A DNA stretch of 64,000 nt from Actinoplanes nipponensis (GCF_016862275.1 NZ_BOMQ01000036.1:124001-188000); one strand, 5' to 3'; shown: positions 17,726 to 27,048, counted from the stretch's first letter. The notes: generated by a model not told the origin, from the letters alone. Made by a program: numbers and translations.

Positions 17726-19327
17726 ATGGAGGAGAACGAGCCGAAGCAGCGCCGTCCGCGGACGTCGAACCCCGCGTTCAGCACGCCTGACCAGCCCACT
17801 CCCCAGGCCAAACCCGCGAAGGCGCCGCCGGCGGTGACCTTCCGGCCACCGGCGGGCGACAAAACCTCTTCCGGTACGGGCGCAGAGTCCCCGGAAGCAA
17901 CACCGTCGCCCCGCCCCCGGCGAAACCCGGCGAAGTCCGCACCGCGCGGCGCCGCCCAGCCTTCGCCCGCCCAGCCTTCGCCCGCCCAGCCTTCGCCCGC
18001 CCAGCCTTCGGCCCCCCAGCCCTCGGCCGCACCGCCGCCCGCCGCGGAGGCACCCGGCAGCCGGACTGCACCGGCGAAGCGCCAGCCGCGCAAGGCCGCA
18101 CCCCCGACCAAGGCCACCCCGGCCGATGTGGCGCCGGCGAAGACGACCCGCCCCGGCACCCGCCGGCCGTCCCAGCCGGCCCAGGCAGCCGAGCCCGCCC
18201 AGCCCGCCACCGCCCCGGCAGCGCGGCAGACCGAACCGGCCAAGCCGGCGGCCCAGCCCGGGTCCAGCCCCGCGAAGAAGGCAGCCCCGGTAAAGGCGCC
18301 GAGGCCGGCCAAAAAGGCAGCGGCGACCGTCAAGGCAGCAGCAGCCGAGATCGCCCCGGCCGTCGTGCGGCCGGACATGAGCACCGTGCCCGACGAGCCG
18401 CCGACCACGAGCACCACACCGGCCAAGCAGCCGGCCTCCAGCACCGCATCCGACGAGCCGCCGACCACGAGCACCGCGCCTACCGACCAGCCCGCCGCGA
18501 CGCCCGCTCCGCCCACATCCGGCGCGAGCTCCGCGCCCTCGGCGGAGAGCGAGTTCCTGCCCGCCGCCACCGCCGACCTGGCTGCCGGCGTACAGGAAAA
18601 GGCCCGCACCGCAACGACGTCCCCGGGGCAGCCGGGGACTGCCGTCGGGGTGACCCTTCCGCCCGCCGCCGCGGCCGTGGCGGACGCGCTGTCCGGCATC
18701 CGGACCGAGGCCTGGGCCGCGGTGATCGCCGATCCCGGCCACAGTCCCGAGCTTCTCGCGGTGGCCGCCACCCAGGCCATCGGCCCGCGCGCCAAGGAGT
18801 GGGCCGAGCGCACCCGGGCCGCCTATCCCAGCGCGACCCGCGACGCCCTGGCCCGGCTGGCCGCCGCCCAGTTCACCCGCTTCGGCAGCGTCAGCAGCGT
18901 CTTCGCCGCGGTCGCCGGTTCCTACGCGCCGATCGCCCTGCTCGGCGCGGCCGCCGTCACGCACGCCCAGCTCGCCCTGCACGTGGCCGCCGCGTACGGG
19001 CTCGACCCCACCGACCGGGAGCGCGCGGTCGACCTGTTGGTGCTGACCCGGGTGCACCCCGACCGGGCGGACGCCGAGGCCGCCCTGGCCGCGGCCGAGC
19101 AGCACAGCTACGAGCACACCGCGCTCACCGACGTCGCCTGGCGGCTGGGCCGGATGGTCGCTGTCCAGGCCGGCGGCTGGGCGGCGGTGCGGGCGGTCAG
19201 CCGTTTCCTGCCCGGCACCAGCCTGCTGGCCGCCACCCTGGCCAGCCGGGGCGCCGCCCGGGCGATGGCGGCCCGCGCCACCGTCCATTACCGCGCGCTG
19301 AGCCGGGCCGAGGTCGGCGCCCGGTGA
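17726..19327 (+). CDS. Pro/Ala-rich protein with EcsC-like C-terminal domain
   Basis: A 533-residue protein. Residues 1 to about 300 are low-complexity Pro, Ala, Thr, Ser and Lys, with tandem QPSPA units and repeated DEPPTTSTA units, suggesting an unstructured or surface-linking region. Residues of about 305-530 are helical and alanine-rich (QAIGPRAKEWAERTR, FTRFGSVSSVFAAVAGSYAP, LLVLTRVHPDRADAEAAL, RFLPGTSLLAATLASRGAARAMA). That pattern resembles the EcsC family, whose molecular role is unclear. No signal peptide is visible. The product of the unconvincing opposite-strand frame was discarded. The family call is moderate only. Confidence 0.65.
   Translation: MEENEPKQRRPRTSNPAFSTPDQPTPQAKPAKAPPAVTFRPPAGDKTSSGTGAESPEATPSPRPRRNPAKSAPRGAAQPSPAQPSPAQPSPAQPSAPQPSAAPPPAAEAPGSRTAPAKRQPRKAAPPTKATPADVAPAKTTRPGTRRPSQPAQAAEPAQPATAPAARQTEPAKPAAQPGSSPAKKAAPVKAPRPAKKAAATVKAAAAEIAPAVVRPDMSTVPDEPPTTSTTPAKQPASSTASDEPPTTSTAPTDQPAATPAPPTSGASSAPSAESEFLPAATADLAAGVQEKARTATTSPGQPGTAVGVTLPPAAAAVADALSGIRTEAWAAVIADPGHSPELLAVAATQAIGPRAKEWAERTRAAYPSATRDALARLAAAQFTRFGSVSSVFAAVAGSYAPIALLGAAAVTHAQLALHVAAAYGLDPTDRERAVDLLVLTRVHPDRADAEAALAAAEQHSYEHTALTDVAWRLGRMVAVQAGGWAAVRAVSRFLPGTSLLAATLASRGAARAMAARATVHYRALSRAEVGAR
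17950..18012 (+). repeat. Tandem 15-bp repeats encoding QPSPA units
   Basis: Four near-identical 15-base units, of the form CGCCCAGCCTTCGCC, in tandem inside the Pro/Ala-rich gene. They keep the reading frame and encode AQPSP repeats. Confidence 0.85.
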
Positions 19328-19339
19328 CGGCGGGGCGCG

Positions 19340-20113
19340 TCACAGCCAGCTGAGCCATTCCTTGGGCAGCAGCGTGTAGCCCACGAACGCGACGACGTCG
19401 AGCAGGGTGTGCGCCACGATCAGCGGCATGACCCGGCCCTTGCGCAGGAAGAACAGGGCGAACACGACGCCCATCACGGCGTTGCCGACGAACGCGCCGA
19501 AGCCCTGGTAGAGGTGGTACGAGCCGCGCAGGACCGCGCTCGCCGCCACCACGTAGCCCAGCCGCCAGCCCAGTTGGCGCAGGCGGGTGGTCAGGTAGCC
19601 GACCACGATCATCTCTTCCAGGACCGCGTTCTGCATCGCCGACAGGATCAGCACCGGCACCGCCCACCACACCGGCTGCAGGGCGGCCGGCACGATCTGC
19701 GCGTTGAGGCCGAGCTGCGCGGCCTCGTACACCAGCAGCAGGCCGGGCAGGCCGATCGCCGCCGCCAGGGCGATGCCCCAGCCGGTGTCGCCGGCGGGCC
19801 GGCGGAAGTCGACGCCGAGGGTACGGGCCGGGTCCAGCCGGTCCCGGCTCAGCAGGTAGACCGCCAGCAGCACTGGGACCAGGGCGAAGCCGATCCCGAG
19901 CAGCTGGTACGTGAGGTCGAGGTAGGGCCGCGGCGACTGGGACGGGTTCAGCGTCGCGGTCTGCTGGGACAGGGGCTTGCTGGCCGTGAGCTTGGCCACC
20001 AGGGAGACCACCGAGTAGACGGCCGACTGGCCGAGCGACAGCAGCAGGACGAGGGCGACCTCGAGGCCGAGCTGGCGGCGAGTGGCCGGGGGGCGATCAA
20101 GGGCTACCGTCAC
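19340..20113 (-). CDS. CPBP-family intramembrane metalloprotease
   Basis: A 257-residue membrane protein with about seven to eight hydrophobic segments. The family motifs are in the C-terminal half: the glutamate pair in NAVLEEMIVVGYL (about 163-175), a histidine in RGSYHLYQGFG and the last histidine in VAHTLLDVVAFVGY. These are the metal-binding residues of the CPBP (CaaX protease and bacteriocin-processing, Rce1-like) family. Substrates of actinobacterial members are unknown. It is transcribed divergently from the flavohemoprotein gene. Confidence 0.85.
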   Translation of the reverse strand: MTVALDRPPATRRQLGLEVALVLLLSLGQSAVYSVVSLVAKLTASKPLSQQTATLNPSQSPRPYLDLTYQLLGIGFALVPVLLAVYLLSRDRLDPARTLGVDFRRPAGDTGWGIALAAAIGLPGLLLVYEAAQLGLNAQIVPAALQPVWWAVPVLILSAMQNAVLEEMIVVGYLTTRLRQLGWRLGYVVAASAVLRGSYHLYQGFGAFVGNAVMGVVFALFFLRKGRVMPLIVAHTLLDVVAFVGYTLLPKEWLSWL

Positions 20114-20217
20114 GCGACCACTCTAGAAGTGGCGGGGCCGTGCGAGCGCCCACGGTCATGCACATTCGGACCTATCGGGGCGAGCGACGCGCCGGGTGTC
20201 GGCAATTGTGCGGCGTA

Positions 20218-20238
20218 CATCGCACTTCGCGTGCGATG
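20218..20238. promoter_or_regulatory. Dyad operator candidate upstream of the flavohemoprotein gene
   Basis: CATCGCAC and GTGCGATG form a perfect 8-bp dyad separated by five bases, 32 bases before the ATG at 20271. The position suits a repressor operator, for instance one responding to nitric oxide. The regulator is not identifiable. Confidence 0.4.
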
Positions 20239-20270
20239 CGTAACCGGCCGTTGTGCTCAGGCTGAAGGGC

Positions 20271-21380
20271 ATGGGAGACCTCGCTCGTTTGCTCAAGGAG
20301 AGTTGGAGCCTCGTCGAGGAGCATCAGGACAAGGTTGCCGGCTACTTCTACGCGCGGATCTTCCTCTCGCACCCGGATCTGCGGGACCTGTTCCCCGTGC
20401 ACATGGACATCCAGCGCTCCCGACTGCTCAACGCCATCGTGACCGCCGTCCAGACGCTGGAGGATCCGGAGAAGTTCGACGACTACCTGCGGGGGCTGGG
20501 CCGTGATCACCGCAAGTTCCACGTGGAACCGGCGCACTACGAGGTCGTCGGTGGCGCTCTGATCGAGGCGATGCGGCAGTTCGCGGGCGAGCAGTGGGGC
20601 GTCGAGTACGACCAGGCGTGGGCCGACGCGTACGCGGTGATCGCGGCCAAGATGCTCGCCGGCGCGGAGGCGGACACCAACCCGCCGTACTGGTATGCCG
20701 AGGTCGTGTCGCACGAACGCCGCGCGTCCGACATCGCCGTCTTCACGGTCCTGCCCATGCAGCCGCTGGAGTACCGCGCCGGCCAGTACCTGAGCCTGGA
20801 ATGTCCGCGCTTCCAGCCCCGGCTGTGGCGGACCTATTCGCCGGCCAACGCGCCCCGGCGCGACAACACCATCGAGTTCCACGTCCGGGCGGTGGGCGCG
20901 GGCTGGGTCTCCAGCGCGCTGGTCCGCCGGCTGGAGGTGGGTGACATGATCCGGCTGGCCGCGCCGATGGGCGCGATGAACCTGGACCGCCGCTCCACCC
21001 GGGACGCCGTCTTCGTGGCCGGCGGTACCGGCCTGGCCCCGGTCAAGTCCCTGCTCGAGGAGCTGACCCGCTACAACCGGACCCGCTGGGTGCACGTCTT
21101 CTTCGGCGCCCGCACCCGCGACGACCTCTACGACCTGGCCGAGCTGAACCGGCTCGCCGCCCGCTACCCCTGGCTGTCCGTGGTGACCGCGTGCAGCGAC
21201 GACCCGACCTTCCCCGGTGAACAGGGCAACATCTCCGACGTCGTGGCCCGCTACGGCCCGTGGAACGAGCACGACTTCTTCGTCTCGGGCTCCGGCCAGA
21301 TGGTCAAGGCGACCATGAGGACCCTGGCCGAGCTCCAGGTCCCGTCCGTACGCATCAAGTACGACAGCTTCGGCGACTAG
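20271..21380 (+). CDS. Flavohemoprotein-like nitric oxide dioxygenase
   Basis: About 369 residues from ATG 20271, preceded closely by AAGGG. A GTG at 20253 is an alternative start. Residues 1 to about 135 form a globin domain (SWSLVEEHQDKVAGYFYARIF, with the haem-binding His likely in RDHRKFHVEPAHY). Residues of about 145-369 form a ferredoxin-reductase module with FAD motif RTYSPANAP, NAD motif VAGGTGLAPVKSLLEEL and the end motif FFVSGSGQMV. Flavohemoproteins convert NO to nitrate using O2 and NAD(P)H in the cytoplasm. It converges with, and overlaps by four bases, the gene at 21377. Confidence 0.88.
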   Translation: MGDLARLLKESWSLVEEHQDKVAGYFYARIFLSHPDLRDLFPVHMDIQRSRLLNAIVTAVQTLEDPEKFDDYLRGLGRDHRKFHVEPAHYEVVGGALIEAMRQFAGEQWGVEYDQAWADAYAVIAAKMLAGAEADTNPPYWYAEVVSHERRASDIAVFTVLPMQPLEYRAGQYLSLECPRFQPRLWRTYSPANAPRRDNTIEFHVRAVGAGWVSSALVRRLEVGDMIRLAAPMGAMNLDRRSTRDAVFVAGGTGLAPVKSLLEELTRYNRTRWVHVFFGARTRDDLYDLAELNRLAARYPWLSVVTACSDDPTFPGEQGNISDVVARYGPWNEHDFFVSGSGQMVKATMRTLAELQVPSVRIKYDSFGD

Positions 21381-22939
21381 TAACTCCACGGCTTCCCGGC
21401 CTGGCTGTACTCCTCGACCGGCACCAGATTGGCGCCCGCGGCCATCCGGTCCACGTACAGGCGCCCCTCGAGGTGATCGATCTCGTGGCTGACCAGCCGG
21501 GCCATGGCCTGCTCGAAGGAGGTGATCACCCGGGTGCCGTCGAACCGGGCGTGCTCCACGTCGACGCGCAGCGGCCGGACCACCAGGCCGCGGTAGTCGA
21601 AGAAGGAGAGACAGCCCTCGTACTGCTCGTCGGTCTCGCTCGACTCGTCGACGACCCGCGGGTTCAGCAGGACCACCGGCTCCGCGCCGCGCTCAGGTGG
21701 GCGTACCACGGCGGCGGCAACCGCCAGGCCGATCTGCGGCGCGGCCAGCCCGACCCCCTTGCTGAAGTCGTGCAGAGCCTCGAGCCGGTCGAGGGTGGTG
21801 CGCAGGCCGGCGACCGCGTCGCGGGCGGCCTGCTCCTCCCGGGGGAGTTGGAAGTGCCGGGAGCGCTGGCGCAGCAGATCCGCGCCGCGCTGCACGATGC
21901 CGATTCCCCGCATCCGCTGGCTCGCTCTCAGCTCGTGGCCGTTGGTGCTGCGCTCCTGGCCGTTGACCCGGGGCCGGGGGACTCCTTCGTCCGGGGTGGT
22001 CGGTGCGGACTGGCCGCGGAACCGCCACTCCAGGCGGTAGCGGGCGTTGAGCAGCGGCGCGTCGGTCGACCATTCGAAGACCGCGCGGCGCGCGTCGTTG
22101 TGGCGCTCGAGGGGGGTACGCACGGGCACCTCGGCCGCCAGCGAGGTCTCGACGCCCCAGACCTGCGGCTCGAACTCGACGGGGAAGTTCAGCCGTACGG
22201 TGAGGTTGCGGGTGGGCAGGCGGACGGCCCGCTGGAACCACTGCCCCCACTTCTCCTCGCCGACGGTGTACGCGTACTCGATGCTGGTGCGCTCGCCCGG
22301 GTAGAGCGGGAACTGGCCCTGGTCGTTGGCGAAGAGCAGCCAGACCTCCTTGGCGGCGTCGCGGTCCAGCTTGAGCCGCCACTGCATCGGCTCCCGGGCC
22401 GCGCCCTCGCCGGCCACGGCGCGCAGGTCCATCTCCTCGAAGCTCAGCGGGTGCTGCCGGTGGTGGCGGTTGGAGCCCTGCGGGTCGTGCGGGTAGCGGT
22501 CGACCGCGATCTTGACCAGGTACCGGGTGACCGGCTCGACCCCGGCGTTGTAGAGGGCCCGCCGGATCACGCACCGGTACGCCCCCTCGGTGTACGTGAG
22601 CTCGGCCACTTCCTGCTCGACGATGAGGCCGGTGCCGGGCGGCATCCACTGGGCGGGCACGGGCGGGTCGCGGTGCAGCACGGGGCCGCGGGCGTGCCGC
22701 AATTCGTCGTACTCCTGGAAGCTGTGCCAGATCGCGCCGCCGGCGGCCAGCACCGCCTCCGCGCGGCGGGCGAAGTCCTCGGTCGGCTTGTGCCGGCGGC
22801 CCTCGACGTGGCTCACGTACGACGGATCGAACCCCATGCGCGCGGCGAGTTGCTTCTTCGTCATCCCGCGTTCGACCCGCCATTGCGCCAGCGCCGAAAC
22901 GAAGCGGTCGGCAGCCCTCTCGACAGGCGAGGTGGTCAT
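21377..22939 (-). CDS. XRE regulator fused to a peptide deformylase-like domain
   Basis: 520 residues from ATG 22939, chosen because AAAGGGGA lies just upstream. Residues of about 5-60 form an XRE helix-turn-helix (LAQWRVERGMTKKQLAARMGF, PSYVSHVEGRRHKP). The middle (about 90-310) is a beta-rich region without a name I can give. Residues of about 350-500 form a peptide deformylase domain with all three motifs: GVGLAAPQIG, EGCLSFFD (catalytic/metal Cys) and HEIDHLEG (about 485-492). Ordinary deformylases of about 170 residues remove the formyl group from nascent proteins. The fusion suggests a metal-sensing or deformylase-like regulatory role. It could be a DNA-binding protein with a catalytic or sensory deformylase fold. 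Confidence 0.85.
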   Translation of the reverse strand: MTTSPVERAADRFVSALAQWRVERGMTKKQLAARMGFDPSYVSHVEGRRHKPTEDFARRAEAVLAAGGAIWHSFQEYDELRHARGPVLHRDPPVPAQWMPPGTGLIVEQEVAELTYTEGAYRCVIRRALYNAGVEPVTRYLVKIAVDRYPHDPQGSNRHHRQHPLSFEEMDLRAVAGEGAAREPMQWRLKLDRDAAKEVWLLFANDQGQFPLYPGERTSIEYAYTVGEEKWGQWFQRAVRLPTRNLTVRLNFPVEFEPQVWGVETSLAAEVPVRTPLERHNDARRAVFEWSTDAPLLNARYRLEWRFRGQSAPTTPDEGVPRPRVNGQERSTNGHELRASQRMRGIGIVQRGADLLRQRSRHFQLPREEQAARDAVAGLRTTLDRLEALHDFSKGVGLAAPQIGLAVAAAVVRPPERGAEPVVLLNPRVVDESSETDEQYEGCLSFFDYRGLVVRPLRVDVEHARFDGTRVITSFEQAMARLVSHEIDHLEGRLYVDRMAAGANLVPVEEYSQAGKPWSY

Positions 22940-23136
22940 CACGGATGTCCCCTTTGCGACAGGAATTTCAGTGTCCATGTCTTCCGGTGTCCGCATGGGG
23001 CTAGTAGCGCGTTGCCGACAGATACCTTGACGAAACCGGCAACGGCGCAACGCTCGGTTAGGTCACCCTTGCTGGGGGTATTTACCCTCAGGAACACCTG
23101 TCCGGGGCCGGGTATGGGAGGGTTTTGCTGGCGTGG

Positions 23137-23155
23137 TTAGGTTAGCCTTAACAAG
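23137..23155 (+). promoter_or_regulatory. IdeR/DmdR-type iron box
   Basis: TTAGGTTAGCCTTAACAAG closely matches the actinobacterial iron-regulator operator TTAGGTTAGGCTAACCTAA: the left half is identical and the right half is degenerate. It is about 70-90 bases upstream of the FhuF-like gene and implies iron repression. Confidence 0.75.
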
Positions 23156-23224
23156 GTATGGTGGGCAGTCCTGACCGGCGAAGCGTGGCGAGGTGACAGT
23201 GGTGATCCAGCGGACGAAGCCGCG

Positions 23225-24055
23225 TTGCCGGCGCCTGAGCGGCACCCGAGGGTGACCACCGCGCTGGATCGTGTCCTCGCCGATCACTCCGCCTACGCCG
23301 CGCAGCCCCTCGCGCCGGTGACCGCGACACTGCGGGCCATGTTCGGCACCAGCACCGAGCTGCCCGGCCTGGCGCCGGACCTCACGGTCCAGGACCCGAC
23401 CGGCTGGCTGCCGGCCGCCGACCTGACCGGCGCGAGCCTGGACACCCTGCTGAACTCCTCCCGCGAACGCTGGCAGGCCCAGCCGCACGCCGCCGCCGCG
23501 CTGGCCTGGAAGGCCTACACGTACTGGCTGGCGCTGCCGGCCGTGCTGGGCTGGGCCTCGGCGCGCCGGGTGCCGCTGCTCACCGGCACCGACGTGCTGA
23601 TGCACTTCAACGACCCGCGGCCGCTGGTGACGCTGGGCCTGCACCGGGACATCACGGTGGCGGTGCTGCCGTCCGACCCGCTCGCGGTCAGCGGCCTCGC
23701 CCAGGTCAAGGTCGTGGCCGACGAGACGGCGCTGCTCGAGGAGCTGCGCCGGTCGCTGCTGGACGAGCACCTGACGCCGCTGCTGGACGCGATCCACGCC
23801 AAGGTCCGGCTGGGCCAGCGGACGCTGCTGGGCTCGCTGTCGTCCGGGGTGGCCTACGCGGTGCTCCGCTCGGCCGACGTGCTGCCGGGCTCGTCGGCGG
23901 AGACGATCGCGACGCTGCTCGGCACGCTGGGCGTCGAGGACCTGATCGAGCTGGTCCCGGACCGCACCGGACGGCTGGACGTGCAGCGCAAGACCTGCTG
24001 CCTCGCCTTCACCCTGCCCAAGCCGAAGGTCTGCGTCGGCTGCTGCATCAAGTAG
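23225..24055 (+). CDS. FhuF-type (2Fe-2S) ferric siderophore reductase-like protein
   Basis: About 276 residues. The start is uncertain: TTG at 23225 or GTG at 23252, the latter close behind a GAGG. The C-terminus, CCLAFTLPKPKVCVGCC, has the cysteine pattern C-C-x10-C-x2-C that binds the 2Fe-2S cluster in FhuF-like proteins. Upstream segments such as WKAYTYWLALPAVLGWAS and LLGSLSSGVAYAVL fit the family's helical body. FhuF-like proteins reduce ferric iron released from siderophores in the cytoplasm. An iron box upstream supports this. No siderophore synthesis or uptake genes are adjacent. Confidence 0.85.
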   Translation: MPAPERHPRVTTALDRVLADHSAYAAQPLAPVTATLRAMFGTSTELPGLAPDLTVQDPTGWLPAADLTGASLDTLLNSSRERWQAQPHAAAALAWKAYTYWLALPAVLGWASARRVPLLTGTDVLMHFNDPRPLVTLGLHRDITVAVLPSDPLAVSGLAQVKVVADETALLEELRRSLLDEHLTPLLDAIHAKVRLGQRTLLGSLSSGVAYAVLRSADVLPGSSAETIATLLGTLGVEDLIELVPDRTGRLDVQRKTCCLAFTLPKPKVCVGCCIK

Positions 24056-24073
24056 CCCGGCGGTACGGCCCGG

Positions 24074-26050
24074 CTACTGCTCCACCTTCTCGGCGTCCAC
24101 CAGATTCCGGACGTTCCAGATCCAGGCGCCACCGGTCCAGGTGGGCCGGAAACCCAGCAGCTCGGTCATGGTCCGCAGCATCTCGATGTCGCGGACCTGC
24201 GGGGTGAGCACCACCACCCCGGCCTTCCAGTAGCGCAGGTCGGCCAGCGTCATCTCGCGACGGGTCTCGGTGATCTCCGGGATCGGGTTGCCCTGCTTGA
24301 TCGACGCCATCAGGCCGCTCGTCGGCCGCCACGGCGGCGCGAACAGGGCCGAACGGTCCGTCGGGTCGAGCGGGTTCTGGTTCGGCAGCAGGGCGTACGC
24401 GCTGGCGATCCGCATCTGCTGGCCCGTGTAGGCGCTCCAGCGCAGCGGGTCCGGATACGAGCTGTCCGGCAGCGGCAGCGCGACCAGGGTGTGCTGGTCG
24501 TCGACGTACTGCTTCCAGGCGCCCGAGGTGACGAACGCCGGCACCGGGTCCATCGGGGTGGTGCGCAGCGGGGTGGGCGCGAGCGGGACCAGCGCCATGG
24601 CCACCGCGGTGATCATCGCCACCCGGACCGGGCCGCGCGCGGCCGGCTGGGAGCGCATCAGATCCGAGGCGCGCTGGCAGCCCAACGCCAGGATGATGGC
24701 GACGATCGGCGCGATCGCCAGGGCCCAGCGGGTCGGCACGGCCGAGTTGAGGACCGGGACGCTGTGCAGCAACGACCAGAGGCCGGGGACGCCGGTGTCG
24801 ACGCCATTGAGCCGGATGCGCGGGCCGAGCGACATCGCACCGAAGAACAGGGCGACGCCGGCCAGCGTGACGATGGCCACGTTGCGGCGCATCCAGGTCA
24901 CCAGGCCGAAGAAGAGGATGACCAGGCCCCAGCCGAAGAACGCGTTCTCCTCGGCGGCGTTCTGGGCCAGGCGGCCCGCGGTGACACTGTTGCCGGCCAC
25001 CGAGCGCTGGGCGTACGCGGTGAAGGAGCCCAGGTCGGCGCCGAAGTACCGGACGAACTCGGGCAGCCCGTGATAGCTCTGCGGCCCGAAGAACTGCACG
25101 CAGAGCGGGTACGCCAACACGGCCAGCGTCACCGCGGCGGCCACGCCGAGCCCGCGCAGGAAGGACGTGATCTCCCCCGGCCGGCGCCGGCGCCGCGAGA
25201 TCGCCATCACCGTGCAGAAGATCCCCAGCCCGACCGCGGTCATGAAGAGGATCTCGAGGTTGATGAACGCCTGCCAGACCAGCAGCCCGGCCAGCAGCAG
25301 CCCGTTGCGGGCGGCCCGGCCGGGTGCGCGCAGCGCCAGCGTGCGCCAGATGATCAGCGGCACCAGGAACTGCGAGACGATGTTCGGGTGCCCGCCGGCG
25401 TGCGAGATCATGCTCGGCGCGAAGGTGGCGAACAGCGCGCCGACCCAGGCCGCCAGTCGCGAGGCGACGAACTGGCGGGACAGCACGAAATACCACGAAA
25501 CGCCGGTGACTGCCAAGGCCAGCGTAAGAAACGCGTTGAACGCCACATGCGGGCCGAACATGGCAGTGATGGGCGTCATCGGCAGCGAGACGGCCAACAC
25601 CGACGTGTTGGCCATCATGTTCACCCCATCGGGGTAATTCATGCGATCCGAGAAGAACGGATAAACGCCATCAGTGAGCACGCGGGCACCGTGCGCCAAC
25701 ATCCACTCAAAGAATGCCTGATCCTGGGGATCATCGCGCAACTCATGATCAAGATTGAGCCACAACGGGGCGGTGACGAAGAGCGCTACCGCAATGAAGG
25801 TGACTATTGCGAGAACATCTCGCCAGGTGAGAGAGCGCCACCACCGCGGCCGGGGCGCCGGCTCGGCCTGGCGCTCGGGTGCGGCGTCAGCAGCGGGTAC
25901 GACCGCGATCGGCGCCGTGACGACTTCGGTCTGCAGGCTTTCCAGCGCGCGCAGCTCGGCGTCCAGGTCGTCGGCGTCGGCGGCGGGGTCGGGCGGCAGA
26001 ACGTTCCCGCCGGCCGACTGGCCTGTCGAGTCAATACCCGTAATCGTCAT
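24074..26050 (-). CDS. Multipass membrane protein, GT-C glycosyltransferase-like
   Basis: A 658-residue integral membrane protein. An acidic and proline-rich cytoplasmic tail (about 1-75) is followed by about ten hydrophobic segments up to about residue 490 and an extracytoplasmic C-terminal domain (about 500-658). Loop motifs between the first two segments, NLDHELRDDPQDQAFFEWML and SDRMNYPDGVNMMANTS, resemble acidic first-loop motifs of lipid-linked-sugar (GT-C) transferases. Similar actinobacterial proteins are often annotated as hypothetical membrane or glycosyltransferase proteins. The substrate is unknown. It is divergent from the methyltransferase gene at 26316 and ends next to the FhuF-like gene, on the opposite strand. 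Confidence 0.7.
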   Translation of the reverse strand: MTITGIDSTGQSAGGNVLPPDPAADADDLDAELRALESLQTEVVTAPIAVVPAADAAPERQAEPAPRPRWWRSLTWRDVLAIVTFIAVALFVTAPLWLNLDHELRDDPQDQAFFEWMLAHGARVLTDGVYPFFSDRMNYPDGVNMMANTSVLAVSLPMTPITAMFGPHVAFNAFLTLALAVTGVSWYFVLSRQFVASRLAAWVGALFATFAPSMISHAGGHPNIVSQFLVPLIIWRTLALRAPGRAARNGLLLAGLLVWQAFINLEILFMTAVGLGIFCTVMAISRRRRRPGEITSFLRGLGVAAAVTLAVLAYPLCVQFFGPQSYHGLPEFVRYFGADLGSFTAYAQRSVAGNSVTAGRLAQNAAEENAFFGWGLVILFFGLVTWMRRNVAIVTLAGVALFFGAMSLGPRIRLNGVDTGVPGLWSLLHSVPVLNSAVPTRWALAIAPIVAIILALGCQRASDLMRSQPAARGPVRVAMITAVAMALVPLAPTPLRTTPMDPVPAFVTSGAWKQYVDDQHTLVALPLPDSSYPDPLRWSAYTGQQMRIASAYALLPNQNPLDPTDRSALFAPPWRPTSGLMASIKQGNPIPEITETRREMTLADLRYWKAGVVVLTPQVRDIEMLRTMTELLGFRPTWTGGAWIWNVRNLVDAEKVEQ

Positions 26051-26315
26051 AGCATCGGCGAGCCTAACCGAGGTTGGTAACAGTGTTGTGACGGGCAGCG
26101 CAGGCGTGATCGAGCCGATATCTAAGCGCGTATTACCGCTGCCTGGCGCCGACGGTGCATGATGGGTAAGACAGGTGGGTACCCACGGGTCAATGTCTCA
26201 ATCAGGCAAAAACCGAGCGGGCGGCCCCCGCTCAACTTTCGGTTGCGCGCAGCGGATGGTTAACTCTTCCGGTCCCGCTGTCAGCTCGGATCGGCAAGAC
26301 GAGGGAACCTTACTT

Positions 26316-27029
26316 ATGGCAGACATCACTGGAGACCAGCGGATCCAGTCCGAAGTGCTCGAAGGCCTCGCCACGGCCGTGAACCACCGCCGGTGGTTCG
26401 TGGAGCTCGCCCTCCCGTACCTGGGCGACAACCCGATCGAGATCGGCAGTGGCCTGGGCGACTACGCGCTGGAGTGGGCGGAGCACCTGCCCCGCTTCAC
26501 CGCCACCGAGGCCGACCCCGACCGGCTGGTGCAGCTCAAGGAGCGCCTGGCCGACCACGACAACATCGACGTGCGGCAGATGCTGCTGCCCTCCGCCGAC
26601 GCGAACGGCGAGTACAGCGCCGCCGTCTCGTACAACGTCCTCGAGCACATCGAGGACCACGTCGGCGCGCTGCGCAGCATGGCCGAGCTGGTCCGCCCGG
26701 GTGGCCGGATCATCCTGATCGTGCCGGCCTTCATGTTCGCGATGAGCCAGGTCGACATCGCGACCGGGCACATCCGCCGCTACACCAAGAAGACGATGCG
26801 CGCCGCCATGACCGAGGCCGGCCTCACCATCGAGAAGCTGCACTACGCGAACGCCCTGGGCCTGATCGGCTACTACGGCGCGACGAGCATCTTCAAGCTG
26901 GCCCCCAAGGAGGGCCCGATGGTCAAGGTCTACGACAGCATCGTGCTGCCGGTCACCAAGGCCGCCGAGAGCATCGTGAAGCCGCCGTTCGGCCAGTCGG
27001 TCTTCGTGGTCGCGAAGGTTCCCGGCTGA
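26316..27029 (+). CDS. Class I SAM-dependent methyltransferase
   Basis: 237 residues from ATG 26316, chosen for the GAGGGA nine bases upstream. The open frame extends back to 26175 without support. The Rossmann SAM-binding motif I is PIEIGSGLGDYALEW (about 38-52), with the acidic end of strand 2 in TATEADP, motif AVSYNVLEHIED and the post-motif RPGGRIILIVPAFMFAMSQVD. The C-terminal half includes TGHIRRYTKKTMRAAMTEAGL, seen in many glycolipid or cell-wall-associated methyltransferases. The substrate is not determinable. Divergent transcription from the GT-C-like gene hints at a common surface-glycan pathway, but this is weak. Confidence 0.85.
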   Translation: MADITGDQRIQSEVLEGLATAVNHRRWFVELALPYLGDNPIEIGSGLGDYALEWAEHLPRFTATEADPDRLVQLKERLADHDNIDVRQMLLPSADANGEYSAAVSYNVLEHIEDHVGALRSMAELVRPGGRIILIVPAFMFAMSQVDIATGHIRRYTKKTMRAAMTEAGLTIEKLHYANALGLIGYYGATSIFKLAPKEGPMVKVYDSIVLPVTKAAESIVKPPFGQSVFVVAKVPG

Positions 27030-27048
27030 TCCCGACCCCCGCACGCAG

